From: Pelomonas sp. V22
GTDB taxonomy: Bacteria > Pseudomonadota > Gammaproteobacteria > Burkholderiales > Burkholderiaceae_C
NCBI RefSeq assembly: GCF_030014915.1
Contig: NZ_JAGIXS010000001.1
Coordinates: forward strand, 806,001 to 870,000
DNA length: 64,000 bases
Direction of reading: 5' to 3'
Shown: one piece after another, positions 35,768 to 44,572 of the stretch
Position numbering within the stretch: the stretch's first letter is position 1
Layout: the number at the start of each line of letters is the position of its first letter
The notes under the pieces: generated by a model
Told to the model about the DNA's origin: nothing
Database searches by the model: none
Seen by the model: the letters and a program-made list of their open reading frames with translations, nothing else
Position numbers and translations under genes: made by a program

Positions 35768-36674
35768 GACTCCGCAGCAGCGCCTGACGATCCGGCGCAA
35801 AGGCGCCCGCCGCCGTGCAGGCCAGTGCGCCCGCCGTGACCGCCCAGCGCAGGTGCTGCTCGCCGGGGCTCTGCTGATGCGGCGGCTGCTGCATCAGGCT
35901 GGCCAGCAGGCCGGCCATCGCGGCATCGCCGGCGCCCACGGTATCGATCACCGCGACCTCGGGCGGCATCAAGCTCCATTGCTGGTCGCCGCGATACAGC
36001 GTGGCGATACCGGCGCCCCGGGTCAGCAGGATCCAGGCAGTGGGGGCCCAGGCGCGCAGCTGAGCCTGGCCCGGCGCGGCATCGCTGCTGCGGAACAGGC
36101 GACGCAGGTCCTCGTCTGAAACCTTGATCGCGTCGACCAGGCCGCACATGCGCTCCAGTGTGGGGTCGTAGTGCTCGTCCATCACGGCTCGGAAATTCGG
36201 GTCGTAGCTGATGCGCTTGCCAGCAGCCTTGAGCTGGGCGGCCAGGGCCAGCAGGCGAGCGGCCAGCGGCTCGCGCCACAGGCCGAGGCAGCCGAAATGC
36301 GCCCAGTCCAACGCTGCTTCCCAGCCATCGGGCAGGGCCGCCGGATCGAAATGCAGATCGGCGCTGTCCTCGCCGATGAAGAAGTACTGCGGCGGCGCCG
36401 TCTCGTGCACCACGGCCAGCAGCGGTGGCTTGTCCAACTGCTGCAGGAAGCGCAGGTCCAGCCCGGCCGCCTCGCTCTCTCGCCACAGGGCCTGGCCGAA
36501 CAGGTCGCGGCTGATGCCGCCGCCGAAGGCGCTGGCCACGCCGAGGCCGGCCAGCGCCCGCGCCACGTTCCAGGGCGCGCCGCCGCAGGCCGACTGCCAG
36601 GTGTCCGGGCCCGTGCGTATCAGGTCCGTCAGGGCTTCGCCGAAGCTGACGCAACGGGGCAAGGGCTTGCGCAT
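35757..36674 (-). CDS. PfkB-family carbohydrate kinase (fructokinase-like)
   Basis: The 305-aa product begins with a typical ribokinase/fructokinase core (CVSFGEALTDLI, CGGAPWNVARALAGLG) and ends with the PfkB signature 2 IDTVGAGDAAMAGLLASL, which carries the catalytic Asp. The family phosphorylates sugars such as fructose; the precise substrate is not determined. It is a single gene, overlapping the M28 gene tail-to-tail, and shares the 80-base upstream gap with divergent moaA. Confidence 0.88.
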   Translation of the reverse strand: MRKPLPRCVSFGEALTDLIRTGPDTWQSACGGAPWNVARALAGLGVASAFGGGISRDLFGQALWRESEAAGLDLRFLQQLDKPPLLAVVHETAPPQYFFIGEDSADLHFDPAALPDGWEAALDWAHFGCLGLWREPLAARLLALAAQLKAAGKRISYDPNFRAVMDEHYDPTLERMCGLVDAIKVSDEDLRRLFRSSDAAPGQAQLRAWAPTAWILLTRGAGIATLYRGDQQWSLMPPEVAVIDTVGAGDAAMAGLLASLMQQPPHQQSPGEQHLRWAVTAGALACTAAGAFAPDRQALLRSLSA

Positions 36675-36755
36675 GGTCAATGGTTGAGGCTGGATCGCCC
36701 CGCACTGTAAGCCCCAGGGCGGGCCGGGCCTGGCCACGCGGGCACAATGCGGGCC

Positions 36756-37859
36756 ATGTCGGAGCGCGTCATTCCCCTGGTCGACCACAGGCACTCGCTG
36801 CCCCTGCCGCCGCCGTTGGCGGCCCAAGGCGGCCTGCTGGCCGACGCCCTCGGCCGGCCGCTGCGCGACCTGCGCATCTCGGTCACCGACCGCTGCAATT
36901 TCCGCTGCAGCTATTGCATGCCCAAGGAAGTGTTCGACAAGCACCACAGCTTCCTGCCGCATGCCGAGCTGCTGAGCTTCGAGGAGATCACGCGCCTGGC
37001 CCGGGTTTTCGTGGCCCAGGGCGTGCAGAAGATCCGCCTGACCGGCGGCGAGCCCCTGCTGCGCAAGCACATCGAGCGCCTTGTGGAAATGCTGGCCGCG
37101 CTGCGCACGCCTGAGGGCGCACCGCTCGATCTGACGCTGACCACCAATGGCTCGCTGCTGGCCCGCAAGGCCAGAGCGCTGAAGGACGCCGGCCTGCAGC
37201 GCATCACGGTGAGCCTGGACGCGATGGACGACGCCATCTTCCGCCGCATGAACGACGTGGACTTCCCGGTCGCCGAGGTGCTGGACGGCATCGCCGCCGC
37301 ACAGGCCGTGGGTCTCGCACCCATCAAGGTCAACATGGTGGTCAAGCGTGGCGTCAACGACCACGAGGTGATGGCCATGGCGCGGCATTTCCATGGCACG
37401 GGCGTGACCCTGCGCTTCATCGAATACATGGACGTGGGCGCCACCAATGGCTGGCGCATGGACGAGGTCTTGCCCTCGCGCGAGCTGCTGGCACGCCTGC
37501 AGACGGAGTTCACGCTGAAGCCGCTGGGCGCCAGCACGCTCGGCGAAACCGCCGAGCGCTGGCAGCATGCCGACGGCGGCGGCGAGATCGGCCTGATCTC
37601 CAGCGTGACCCAGGCCTTCTGCGGCGACTGCAACCGCGCCAGGCTCTCGACCGAAGGCAAGCTCTACCTCTGCCTGTTCGCCCATGCCGGCCACGACCTG
37701 CGCGGCCTGCTGCGTGGCGGGGCGCAAGACGAAGACATCGCCGGCACCCTGGCCGCCATCTGGTCGGGCCGCAAGGACCGCTATTCGCAGCTGCGCGCCA
37801 GCGGCGCCTCTGTCCCGAGCGAGGTCCGCAAGGTCGAGATGCACTACATCGGTGGATGA
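36756..37859 (+). CDS. moaA: GTP 3',8-cyclase (molybdenum cofactor biosynthesis)
   Basis: A radical-SAM enzyme of 367 aa. It has the N-terminal cluster motif [15 protein letters not shown], the SAM-binding LTGGEPLL, and the C-terminal second [4Fe-4S] site [11 protein letters not shown]...LYLCLF, ending in the essential GG tail (YIGG). It makes the cyclic precursor of molybdopterin. A -10-like CACAAT lies 7 bases before the ATG at 36756, so the mRNA may be leaderless; an in-frame ATG at 36747 is the alternative. Confidence 0.94.
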   Translation: MSERVIPLVDHRHSLPLPPPLAAQGGLLADALGRPLRDLRISVTDRCNFRCSYCMPKEVFDKHHSFLPHAELLSFEEITRLARVFVAQGVQKIRLTGGEPLLRKHIERLVEMLAALRTPEGAPLDLTLTTNGSLLARKARALKDAGLQRITVSLDAMDDAIFRRMNDVDFPVAEVLDGIAAAQAVGLAPIKVNMVVKRGVNDHEVMAMARHFHGTGVTLRFIEYMDVGATNGWRMDEVLPSRELLARLQTEFTLKPLGASTLGETAERWQHADGGGEIGLISSVTQAFCGDCNRARLSTEGKLYLCLFAHAGHDLRGLLRGGAQDEDIAGTLAAIWSGRKDRYSQLRASGASVPSEVRKVEMHYIGG

Positions 37860-38424
37860 AGCCTTGAATTCCAGCGCCGACCGCCTCGCCTGCCGCATCC
37901 GAGTGATGCGCGAGGACGACCTGACCCAATACAAGCAGCTGCGCGACGCGATGCTGGCCGGCTTCGAGGAGGCCTTCACCTCCGACGCCGAGACCGAGCG
38001 CAGCCGCACGGCCGATAGCTACCGCAACCGCCTCGGCATGGCGGCCGGCGGCCACAACCTGTTCACGCTGACCGCCTGGCTGGGCGAACGCATGGTCGGC
38101 GCCATCAGCGCCGAGTTCGATCCGCGGGCCAAGGTCCGCCATGTGGCCCATATCGTCGGCATGATGGTCCTGCCCGAGCTGCAGGGCCTGGGCCTCGGGC
38201 GCGCCCTGCTGGCGCAGGCGCTGGAGATGCTGGAAGGCGAGCCCGTGCTGGAGCAGGTGACGCTCTCCGTCAGCGCCGGCCATGCGGCAGCCGTGGCGCT
38301 GTACGCGCGCTGCGGCTTTCGCCGCTATGGCCGCCTGGAGAACGCCCTCAAGCTGCCCGATGGCCGCTATGTGGACAAGGACCTGATGTGCCGCCCCCTG
38401 CGCGTGCCGGGCGCCACCCCATGA
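37852..38424 (+). CDS. GNAT family N-acetyltransferase
   Basis: About 190 aa of the GNAT fold, with the acetyl-CoA-binding loop [20 protein letters not shown] and the C-terminal [12 protein letters not shown] strand. The start is uncertain: GTG at 37852 overlaps the moaA stop, and TTG at 37864 is possible; no ATG fits before the fold begins. It is sandwiched between moaA and moeA and overlaps both, so it is probably co-expressed with them, but a role in cofactor synthesis is unknown. Confidence 0.85.
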   Translation: MDEALNSSADRLACRIRVMREDDLTQYKQLRDAMLAGFEEAFTSDAETERSRTADSYRNRLGMAAGGHNLFTLTAWLGERMVGAISAEFDPRAKVRHVAHIVGMMVLPELQGLGLGRALLAQALEMLEGEPVLEQVTLSVSAGHAAAVALYARCGFRRYGRLENALKLPDGRYVDKDLMCRPLRVPGATP

Positions 38425-39716
38425 CACTGCAAGAGATCGCCGCCTCGCTGCCCGGCTACGAGCCCGAGTCGCTGTGCCTGGAGCGCGCCTGCGCGTTCAT
38501 CGCCCGGGCCCTGCCGCCGCCAAGCCCGGCCCGCGAGAGGCTGCCGCTGCAGGCCCTGCTGGGCCGCGTGCTGGCCGAGGACCTGATCTCTCCCATCAAC
38601 GTGCCGGCGCACGACAACTCGGCCATGGACGGCTATGCCTTCAGCGGCGCCGAGCTGCGCCCCGGCCAGCCCACGGTCTTGCGCATCGCCGGCACCAGCC
38701 TGGCCGGTGACGAGCCGACCGGCCCACTCGCGGCCGGCCAGTGCCGGCGCATCATGACCGGCGCGGCCTTGCCGCCAGGGCTGGACACGGTGGTGCCGCA
38801 GGAGCTGGTCCAGCGCCCCGATGGCGAGCACATCCTGATCCCCGCTGATGCCTTGAAGCCCGGTGCCAACCGCCGCCTGGCCGGCGAAGACCTGGCACGC
38901 GGCGAGCAGGCCCTGGCCGCCGGCCGCGTGCTGAAGGCCCCCGACATCGGCCTGCTCGCCTCGCTGGGCCAGACCGAAGCCGCCGTGTCCCCGCGCCTGC
39001 GCGTGGCCCTGCTGTCCACCGGCAGCGAGCTCTGCGCGCCGGGCCAGGCCCTGCAGCCAGGCCAGATCTACGACAGCAATCGCTACACCCTCACCGCCCT
39101 GCTGCAGCGCCTGGGCTGCATCGAGGTGATCGACCTCGGCCTCGTGAAGGACGAGCCGGCCGCGCTGCGCGAAGCCTTTGCCGAGGGCGTGGCGCGGGCC
39201 GATGTCTTGATCAGCTCCGGTGGCGTCAGCGCCGGCGATGCCGACCACACCAAGCGCGTGATGGCCGACATGGCGGAGACGGGCGAGCTGCTCTTCTGGC
39301 AACTGCTGATGCGCCCCGGCCGCCCGCTGGCGCTCGGGCGCCTGCCGCGCGCCGATGGGACGGCCGCGCTGCTGTTCGGCCTGCCCGGCAATCCGGTGGC
39401 CGTGATGGTGAGCTTCTATGCCCTGGTGCGCGAGGCCCTGCTGCGCCTGGCCGGCGCCACGCCCGCGCCGCTGGCCATGCTGCGTGCCACCAGCCTGCAA
39501 GGGCTGCGCAAGAAGCCCGGCCGCACCGAATACCAGCGCGGCATCGTCAGCCGCGCACCCGACGGCGGCTGGCAGGTCGAGACCACCGGCGACCAGGGCT
39601 CGGGCATCCTCTCCAGCATGAGCCGGGCCAATGGCCTGATCCTGCTGGCGCACGACCAGGGCAGCGTGGCGGCGGGCGAGGCCGTCGATGTGCTGCCTTT
39701 TGACGCCCTGATGTAG
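38421..39716 (+). CDS. moeA: Second MoeA-type molybdopterin molybdotransferase
   Basis: A 431-aa MoeA homologue with NSAMDGYAF, LLSTGSELCAPG, ISSGGVSAGDADH, MRPGRPLALGRL and FGLPGNPVAVMV. Its start overlaps the GNAT stop (ATGA). It differs from the copy at 4260-5489 in length and in the motifs (for example GSEL for GDEL and GDAD for GEED). One copy may be specialised, for instance for tungsten or for the bis-MGD cofactor of formate dehydrogenase; that is inference. Confidence 0.92.
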   Translation: MTLQEIAASLPGYEPESLCLERACAFIARALPPPSPARERLPLQALLGRVLAEDLISPINVPAHDNSAMDGYAFSGAELRPGQPTVLRIAGTSLAGDEPTGPLAAGQCRRIMTGAALPPGLDTVVPQELVQRPDGEHILIPADALKPGANRRLAGEDLARGEQALAAGRVLKAPDIGLLASLGQTEAAVSPRLRVALLSTGSELCAPGQALQPGQIYDSNRYTLTALLQRLGCIEVIDLGLVKDEPAALREAFAEGVARADVLISSGGVSAGDADHTKRVMADMAETGELLFWQLLMRPGRPLALGRLPRADGTAALLFGLPGNPVAVMVSFYALVREALLRLAGATPAPLAMLRATSLQGLRKKPGRTEYQRGIVSRAPDGGWQVETTGDQGSGILSSMSRANGLILLAHDQGSVAAGEAVDVLPFDALM

Positions 39717-39833
39717 CTCGCACCAGGGTTTGCAGGGACGCCATCTGTCGGCTTTTTGACAGCAGGCTGCCAAGATGCTGAACTAGCATCGACACATCGG
39801 GCCCAGCCCGCCAGCAGAACCAAGGAGACCGTC

Positions 39834-40376
39834 ATGGCCAGCCCCTTCCGCCCCGCCATCGACCTGATGGCCCAGTACGCGGCTTATCACCGCGACCGCC
39901 GCAACATCGCCACGCATTTCGTCGGCATCCCGCTGATCGTGTTCGCCATTGGCGTGCTGCTGGCCCGCGCCAGCTTCAGCGTCGACGGTTTCGCGCTCAA
40001 CGGCGCCTGGGTGCTGTGGGCCCTCAGTGCGCTCTGGTACCTCACGCGCGGCGAGCTGCTGCTGGGCCTGGCCACCGTCGTCGTCAATGGCGTGCTGATG
40101 GCCCTGGCCTCGCCACTGGCCGAGGGCTCGATGCTCTCCTGGCTGGTCTGGGGTGTGGGCAGCTTCGTGGTCGGCTGGGTGATCCAGTTCGTCGGCCACT
40201 ACTACGAGGGCCGCAAGCCGGCCTTCGTGGACGACCTGGTGGGCCTCCTGGTCGGCCCGATGTTCGTCGTCGGTGAATGGCTGTTCGCCCTGGGCTGGGG
40301 CCGCAGCATGCTCGGCGAGATCGAGCGCCGCGTCGGCCCCACGCACATCCGCGACCTGGCCCATCCGGCCACGTGA
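39834..40376 (+). CDS. Mpo1-like (DUF962) integral membrane protein
   Basis: The 180-aa product begins with the conserved cytoplasmic segment MAQYAAYHRDRRNIATHFVGIPL and has four hydrophobic membrane segments (about residues 30-50, 58-78, 82-110 and 140-165), with the family's conserved VGHYYEGRKPAF loop. The yeast member is a dioxygenase acting on 2-hydroxy fatty acids; the histidines needed (YHRDRRNIATH and QFVGHYYEGR) are present. An AAGGAG lies before the ATG. Bacterial function is unproven. Confidence 0.85.
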   Translation: MASPFRPAIDLMAQYAAYHRDRRNIATHFVGIPLIVFAIGVLLARASFSVDGFALNGAWVLWALSALWYLTRGELLLGLATVVVNGVLMALASPLAEGSMLSWLVWGVGSFVVGWVIQFVGHYYEGRKPAFVDDLVGLLVGPMFVVGEWLFALGWGRSMLGEIERRVGPTHIRDLAHPAT

Positions 40377-41398
40377 GCCGCGGCTTTCGGCGGCTGCGCC
40401 GCGCCGCACTGCTGCTGGCCCTGCTGCTGATCGCGGCCGGGCTTTACGTCTACGTGCAGATGCAGCGGCGCCCGCCGCTGACGGGGCTGGACACCCTGCT
40501 GCTGCCGGCCGCAGCGCCGCAAGCCGGCCAGCTGCGGGTGCGCTTTGCCGGCGTCAGCACCCTGCTCTTTGACGACGGCGAAACCGCCTGGCTGGCCGAC
40601 GCCTTCTTCAGCCGGCCGCCGGTGTCGGCGCTGATGGGCCCGATCTCGCCGGACCTGCAGAGCGTCGAAGCCGGCTTGCAGAAGCTGGGCATCAGCAAGC
40701 TCGCAGCCGTCGTGCCGCTGCACTCGCATTACGACCATGCGATGGATTCGCCCCTGGTCGCCCAGCGCACCGGCGCCCTCTTGGTGGGCTCGCCCTCCAC
40801 GCTGAACCTCGGCCGTGGCGCAGGCCTGCCGGCCGCGCAACTGCGCGAGGTGCGCGATGGCGAGAGCCTGCAGCTCGGCCGTTTCAAGCTCAGCTTCATT
40901 GCCTCGCGCCACTCGCCGACCTGGTGGAGCGATGGCAATGGCCATGAAGACATCGAAGCGCCACTGAAGCCGCCGGCCCTGGCCAGCGCCTGGCGCGAGG
41001 GCCAGGTCTGGTCGTTGCTGGTCGAGCATGAGGGCCGCAGCATCCTCGTGCAGGGCAGCGCCGGCTTCGTGCCCGGCGCGCTGCAGGGCCGCCGCGTCGA
41101 CACCGTCTTCCTCGGCGTCGGCACGCTGGGCAAGAAGAACGCCGCCTACCGCGACGGCTACTGGCGCGAGGTGGTGCAGGCGAGCGGCGCGCGCCGCGTC
41201 GTGCCCATCCACTGGGACGATTTCTGGCTGCCGCTGCCGGCCGACGGCTCGCTGCCCCAGCCCATCGCCTACCTGATCGACGACTTCGGCAGCACCCTGG
41301 CCGACCTGCAGGCGCGGGCCCGCGCCGAGCAGCGCGAGGTCCGCCTGGCGCCGCTGTGGCAGGCCTTCGATCCCTATCCTCAAAGCGCCAAGCCATGA
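40373..41398 (+). CDS. Membrane-anchored MBL-fold metallohydrolase
   Basis: A 341-aa protein, GTG start overlapping the upstream stop (GTGA). An N-terminal membrane anchor (RAALLLALLLIAAGLYVYVQM) is followed by a metallo-beta-lactamase fold with the metal motif PLHSHYDHAMD, SRHSPTWWSDG and a late IHWDDFWLP. The layout resembles the UlaG/NAPE-PLD-like group. It sits in a three-gene overlapping chain with an Mpo1-like gene and panE. Substrate unknown. Confidence 0.88.
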   Translation: MSRGFRRLRRAALLLALLLIAAGLYVYVQMQRRPPLTGLDTLLLPAAAPQAGQLRVRFAGVSTLLFDDGETAWLADAFFSRPPVSALMGPISPDLQSVEAGLQKLGISKLAAVVPLHSHYDHAMDSPLVAQRTGALLVGSPSTLNLGRGAGLPAAQLREVRDGESLQLGRFKLSFIASRHSPTWWSDGNGHEDIEAPLKPPALASAWREGQVWSLLVEHEGRSILVQGSAGFVPGALQGRRVDTVFLGVGTLGKKNAAYRDGYWREVVQASGARRVVPIHWDDFWLPLPADGSLPQPIAYLIDDFGSTLADLQARARAEQREVRLAPLWQAFDPYPQSAKP

Positions 41399-42402
41399 GC
41401 AGCATCCTCATCATGGGCGCCGGCTCGGTGGGCTGCTACCTCGGTGGCTGCCTCGCGGCTGCTGGCCTCGAAGTTCATTTCGTCGGCCGCCACCGCGTGA
41501 TCGCGGCACTGCGCGAGCGGGGCCTCAAGCTCAGCGATCTGAACGGCCGCGAGCAGCAGCTCGCGCCCGAGCAACTGCATCTGCACGAGCAGCTGCCGCC
41601 GGGCCTCGCGCCCAGCGTCATCCTGTTGTGCGTGAAGAGCGGCGCCACCGCCGAAGCGGCGGCCGAGCTGCAGGCGGCGTTGCCACCGGGCAGCCTGGTC
41701 GTGTCCATGCAGAACGGCATTGGCAATGCCGAGCGCGCCCAGGCTGCTGCTCCTGCGCTGCGCTGCCTGCCAGGCATGGTGCCGTTCAACATCGCCGAGC
41801 TGGCGCCGGGGCATTTCCATCGCGGCACGGCCGGCGCGCTGATGGCACAAAGCGATGCGCTGCTGCAGCCGCTGCAAGCCGCCTTCTCAGCGCAGGGCCT
41901 GGGCTTCAAGCTGTTGCCCGACCTGCGTGCGGTCCAGTGGGGCAAGCTGCTGATCAACCTGAACAACCCGGTGAACGCACTGTCCGGCCGGCCCTTGCGC
42001 GAGCAGTTGCTGCAGCGCGGCTACCGGCGCTGCTTCGCCGCCTTGCAAAGCGAGGCGCTGGGTGTGCTGGCCGCTGCCGGCATTGCGCCGGCCCAGCTGG
42101 CGGCCCTGCCTCCGCAGCGCCTGCCCCTGCCCCTGCTGCTGCGCCTGCCGACCTTCGTCTTCGAACGGCTGGCCAAGCGCATGCTGCAGATCGATGCCAA
42201 GGCCCGCTCCAGCATGGCGGACGACCTGGCCCTCGGCCGCGCGACCGAGATTGACGCGCTCTGCGGCGAGGTCGTGCGCCTGGCCGCCAGCCAGGGCCGC
42301 AGCGCGCCGCTGAGTGCCCGCATGTGCGAGCTGGTGAAGGCCTATCCGCAGCGCGGACGGCCCTATGCGCCGGACGAGCTGGCCAAGGCGCTGGGGCTCT
42401 GA
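41395..42402 (+). CDS. panE: 2-dehydropantoate 2-reductase
   Basis: A 335-aa NADPH-dependent reductase of the pantothenate/CoA pathway (or a related ketopantoate-reductase-like enzyme). It has the Rossmann motif MGAGSVGCYLGGCLAAAG, the conserved SMQNGIGN and the active-site region WGKLLINLNNPVNAL. Its ATG overlaps the previous stop (ATGA). Paralogous panE-like genes are common, so a role in CoA synthesis is probable but not certain. Confidence 0.88.
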   Translation: MSSILIMGAGSVGCYLGGCLAAAGLEVHFVGRHRVIAALRERGLKLSDLNGREQQLAPEQLHLHEQLPPGLAPSVILLCVKSGATAEAAAELQAALPPGSLVVSMQNGIGNAERAQAAAPALRCLPGMVPFNIAELAPGHFHRGTAGALMAQSDALLQPLQAAFSAQGLGFKLLPDLRAVQWGKLLINLNNPVNALSGRPLREQLLQRGYRRCFAALQSEALGVLAAAGIAPAQLAALPPQRLPLPLLLRLPTFVFERLAKRMLQIDAKARSSMADDLALGRATEIDALCGEVVRLAASQGRSAPLSARMCELVKAYPQRGRPYAPDELAKALGL

Positions 42403-43170
42403 ATGAGCGGCACCCAGCGTCGGCTCGCGGCACGGCTGGGTGCACTCGCTACTGCACTCTCGGCAGTGTCAGCACTGTTGGCACTGCCAGCGCACGCGGC
42501 ACAAGCTGCCGAAGTGCCACCCAGCGTGACCTTCCTGCTGCCCGAGACGCCCGCCGTCTTCGTGCGCGATCCGGCCACCGGCGTCTTCAGCGGCCGGGGC
42601 ATTGCCATGCTGCGCCGCCTGGCCAAGGTGGCCAACCTCGCGGAGCCGCAGTTCGAGCAGACCGTCACCGCCAGAGCCCTGCTTGACGCCAGCACTCGGC
42701 CCGGCACCTGCGCCGTGGGCATGGGCCGCTCGCCAGAACGCGAGGCGCTGTTCCAGTGGGCCGGCCCGATCTCGCGGGCGGAGCTGGTGCTGCTGGCCCG
42801 CGCCGATGACACCCGCAACTTCACAAGCCTGAGCGACGCACGCAACCTGAGCATTGGCGTCATTCGCAACTCGGTCGCCGCGCAGCAACTGCGCACCCAG
42901 AACCTGCAGATCGAGGAAGTGGCCGACGACGCCACCAACCTGCGCAAGCTGCAGGCCAAACGCATCGACCTGTGGGCCGCCAACGCCTTCGTGGCCAAGG
43001 AGGAGATGCGCAACGCCCTGCCCCCGCCGCCCAAGACCGTGCTGAGCTTCGGCCTGATCGAGACGTTCATCGCCTGCCATCCACAGCTCAGCGAGGCGCT
43101 GATGACTTCGATACGCCAGGCCGTGGCCACGCTGACGCGCGAAGGCGCGTTCTCCACCATCAAGCCCTGA
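42403..43170 (+). CDS. Periplasmic solute-binding-like protein (SBP_bac_3 type)
   Basis: A 255-aa protein with an N-terminal signal-like region (LGALATALSAVSALLALPAHA) and a type-2 periplasmic binding fold (GRGIAMLRRLAKVANLAEP, ALLDASTRPGTCAVGMGRSPER, LSIGVIRNSVAAQQL). It begins directly after the panE stop. No ABC partners are present. The ligand is unknown. Confidence 0.78.
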   Translation: MSGTQRRLAARLGALATALSAVSALLALPAHAAQAAEVPPSVTFLLPETPAVFVRDPATGVFSGRGIAMLRRLAKVANLAEPQFEQTVTARALLDASTRPGTCAVGMGRSPEREALFQWAGPISRAELVLLARADDTRNFTSLSDARNLSIGVIRNSVAAQQLRTQNLQIEEVADDATNLRKLQAKRIDLWAANAFVAKEEMRNALPPPPKTVLSFGLIETFIACHPQLSEALMTSIRQAVATLTREGAFSTIKP

Positions 43171-43173
43171 AGC

Positions 43174-43605
43174 ATGGCGACCACCACCACCGCCGCTGGC
43201 TACTCCGGCACACCGCTGGCCAAGAAGCTGGGCCTCAAGGAGGGAAGCCAGGTCCTGGCCCTGCATCCGCCCGCCGGCCTGGCCGCGCTGAAGGACTTGC
43301 TGGCGCCGCTGCCGCCACAGGTGGTGTTCCAGAAGACGGCCGACACCAGCACCGACCTGGTCCTGCTCTTCGTCACCGAGCGCAGCGTGCTGGCGGCGGC
43401 GCTGGATCAGCTGCCAACGCAGTTGCGCCCCGACGCCGCGATCTGGGTCAGCTGGCCCAAGAAGGCCTCGCGCCTGCCCACCGACATCACCGAGGACGTG
43501 ATACGCGAGATCGCCCTGCCACTCGGCCTGGTGGACATCAAGGTCTGCGCGGTGGACGCCACCTGGTCCGGGCTCAAACTGGTGCGGCGCAAGGCGCTGC
43601 GCTGA
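43174..43605 (+). CDS. DUF3052 family protein
   Basis: A 143-aa protein beginning with the diagnostic GYSGTPLAKKLGLKEGS and continuing to AIWVSWPKKASRLPTDITED, VDIKVCAVDATWSGLKLVRRK. This is a conserved family of unknown function, often annotated as DUF3052. It starts three bases after the previous stop and probably shares its transcript. Confidence 0.85.
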   Translation: MATTTTAAGYSGTPLAKKLGLKEGSQVLALHPPAGLAALKDLLAPLPPQVVFQKTADTSTDLVLLFVTERSVLAAALDQLPTQLRPDAAIWVSWPKKASRLPTDITEDVIREIALPLGLVDIKVCAVDATWSGLKLVRRKALR

Positions 43606-43631
43606 ACCGATCACCTGGAAGGAGCACGAGC

Positions 43632-44150
43632 ATGAGCGAAACCTTCGAAGGCGGCTGCGACTGCCGCCGCATCCGCTACCGCCTCGTCGAGCGGCCGCTG
43701 TTCGTCAACTGCTGCCATTGCCGCTGGTGCCAGCGCGAGAGCGGCTCGGCCTTTGCGCTGAACGCGATGATAGAAACCGACCGGCTGCAACTGCTGGGCG
43801 AGGCGCCCGAGCTGGTGGACACGCCCTCGGCCAGCGGCGCAGGCCAGCAGATCGCGCGCTGCCCGCAATGCCGCGTGGCGCTGTACAGCCACTACGCGGG
43901 TGCCGGCCCCTTGATGGCCTTCCTCCGCGTCGGCACGCTGGACGAGCCCGACCGCTGCCCGCCCGACATCCACATCTTCACGACGACAAAGCAGCCCTGG
44001 CTGCAACTCGGCGACGGCAAGCCGGTGATGGCCGAGTATTACCGGCGCGAAGAGCACTGGCCGGCCGCGAGCCTGACACGCTTCGAGTTGCTCAAGCCCC
44101 GGATCGCGGCCTGGCGTGCCAACCAGGACAAGGACCAGGGCAAGGCTTGA
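43632..44150 (+). CDS. GFA (glutathione-dependent formaldehyde-activating-like) zinc-binding protein
   Basis: A 172-aa protein with the GFA cysteine pattern GGCDCRRIRY, NCCHCRWCQRESGSAF and a later CPQCRVALYSHY, which bind zinc. GFA proteins are widespread and mostly not formaldehyde-specific. A GGAGCACGAGC region with GGAG lies 12 bases before the ATG. Function unknown beyond the fold. Confidence 0.88.
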   Translation: MSETFEGGCDCRRIRYRLVERPLFVNCCHCRWCQRESGSAFALNAMIETDRLQLLGEAPELVDTPSASGAGQQIARCPQCRVALYSHYAGAGPLMAFLRVGTLDEPDRCPPDIHIFTTTKQPWLQLGDGKPVMAEYYRREEHWPAASLTRFELLKPRIAAWRANQDKDQGKA

Positions 44151-44214
44151 AGCGGCGGCGGCGCAGCGCAAGAATCTCCGGGCCGGCGGCAGCACGCCTC
44201 CAAGGAGATTCCCC

Positions 44215-44526
44215 ATGAGCTCAGCCATCGCGTTCAACATCGTCCGCTTTCGCGTCAAGCCCGGGCGCCAGCAGGCCTTCCTCGACGCCCACCGTCGCGC
44301 CGATCCCGGCTTCATCGGATTCCGGCGCGGCAGCATGGTGCAGACCGGCGAGCGCGATTTCTGCCTGGTCGGCGAATGGGACAGCTTCGCCAGCATCGCC
44401 GCTGCACGGCCGCAAATGATCGCAATGCTGGACAGCTTCCGCGCCGAGCTGGAGGACCTGGGCAACGGCCTCGGCCTGACCGACCCGGTCTCAGGCGAGG
44501 TGGTGATGGAGCTTGGCAAAGCCTAG
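44215..44526 (+). CDS. Antibiotic biosynthesis monooxygenase (ABM)-like dimeric alpha/beta-barrel protein
   Basis: A 103-aa single-domain protein: IVRFRVKPGRQQAFLDAHR, a central FIGFRRGSMVQTGERDFCLVGEWDS and a helix RPQMIAMLDSFRAELEDLG. AAGGAG lies 8 bases upstream of the ATG. Such proteins are often heme- or quinone-handling enzymes or small stress proteins; this one is not assignable. Confidence 0.78.
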   Translation: MSSAIAFNIVRFRVKPGRQQAFLDAHRRADPGFIGFRRGSMVQTGERDFCLVGEWDSFASIAAARPQMIAMLDSFRAELEDLGNGLGLTDPVSGEVVMELGKA

Positions 44527-44572
44527 GAAAAACTTCCCGGACACCCGGCGGGCCCGTCTAGCATGCGGGCCC

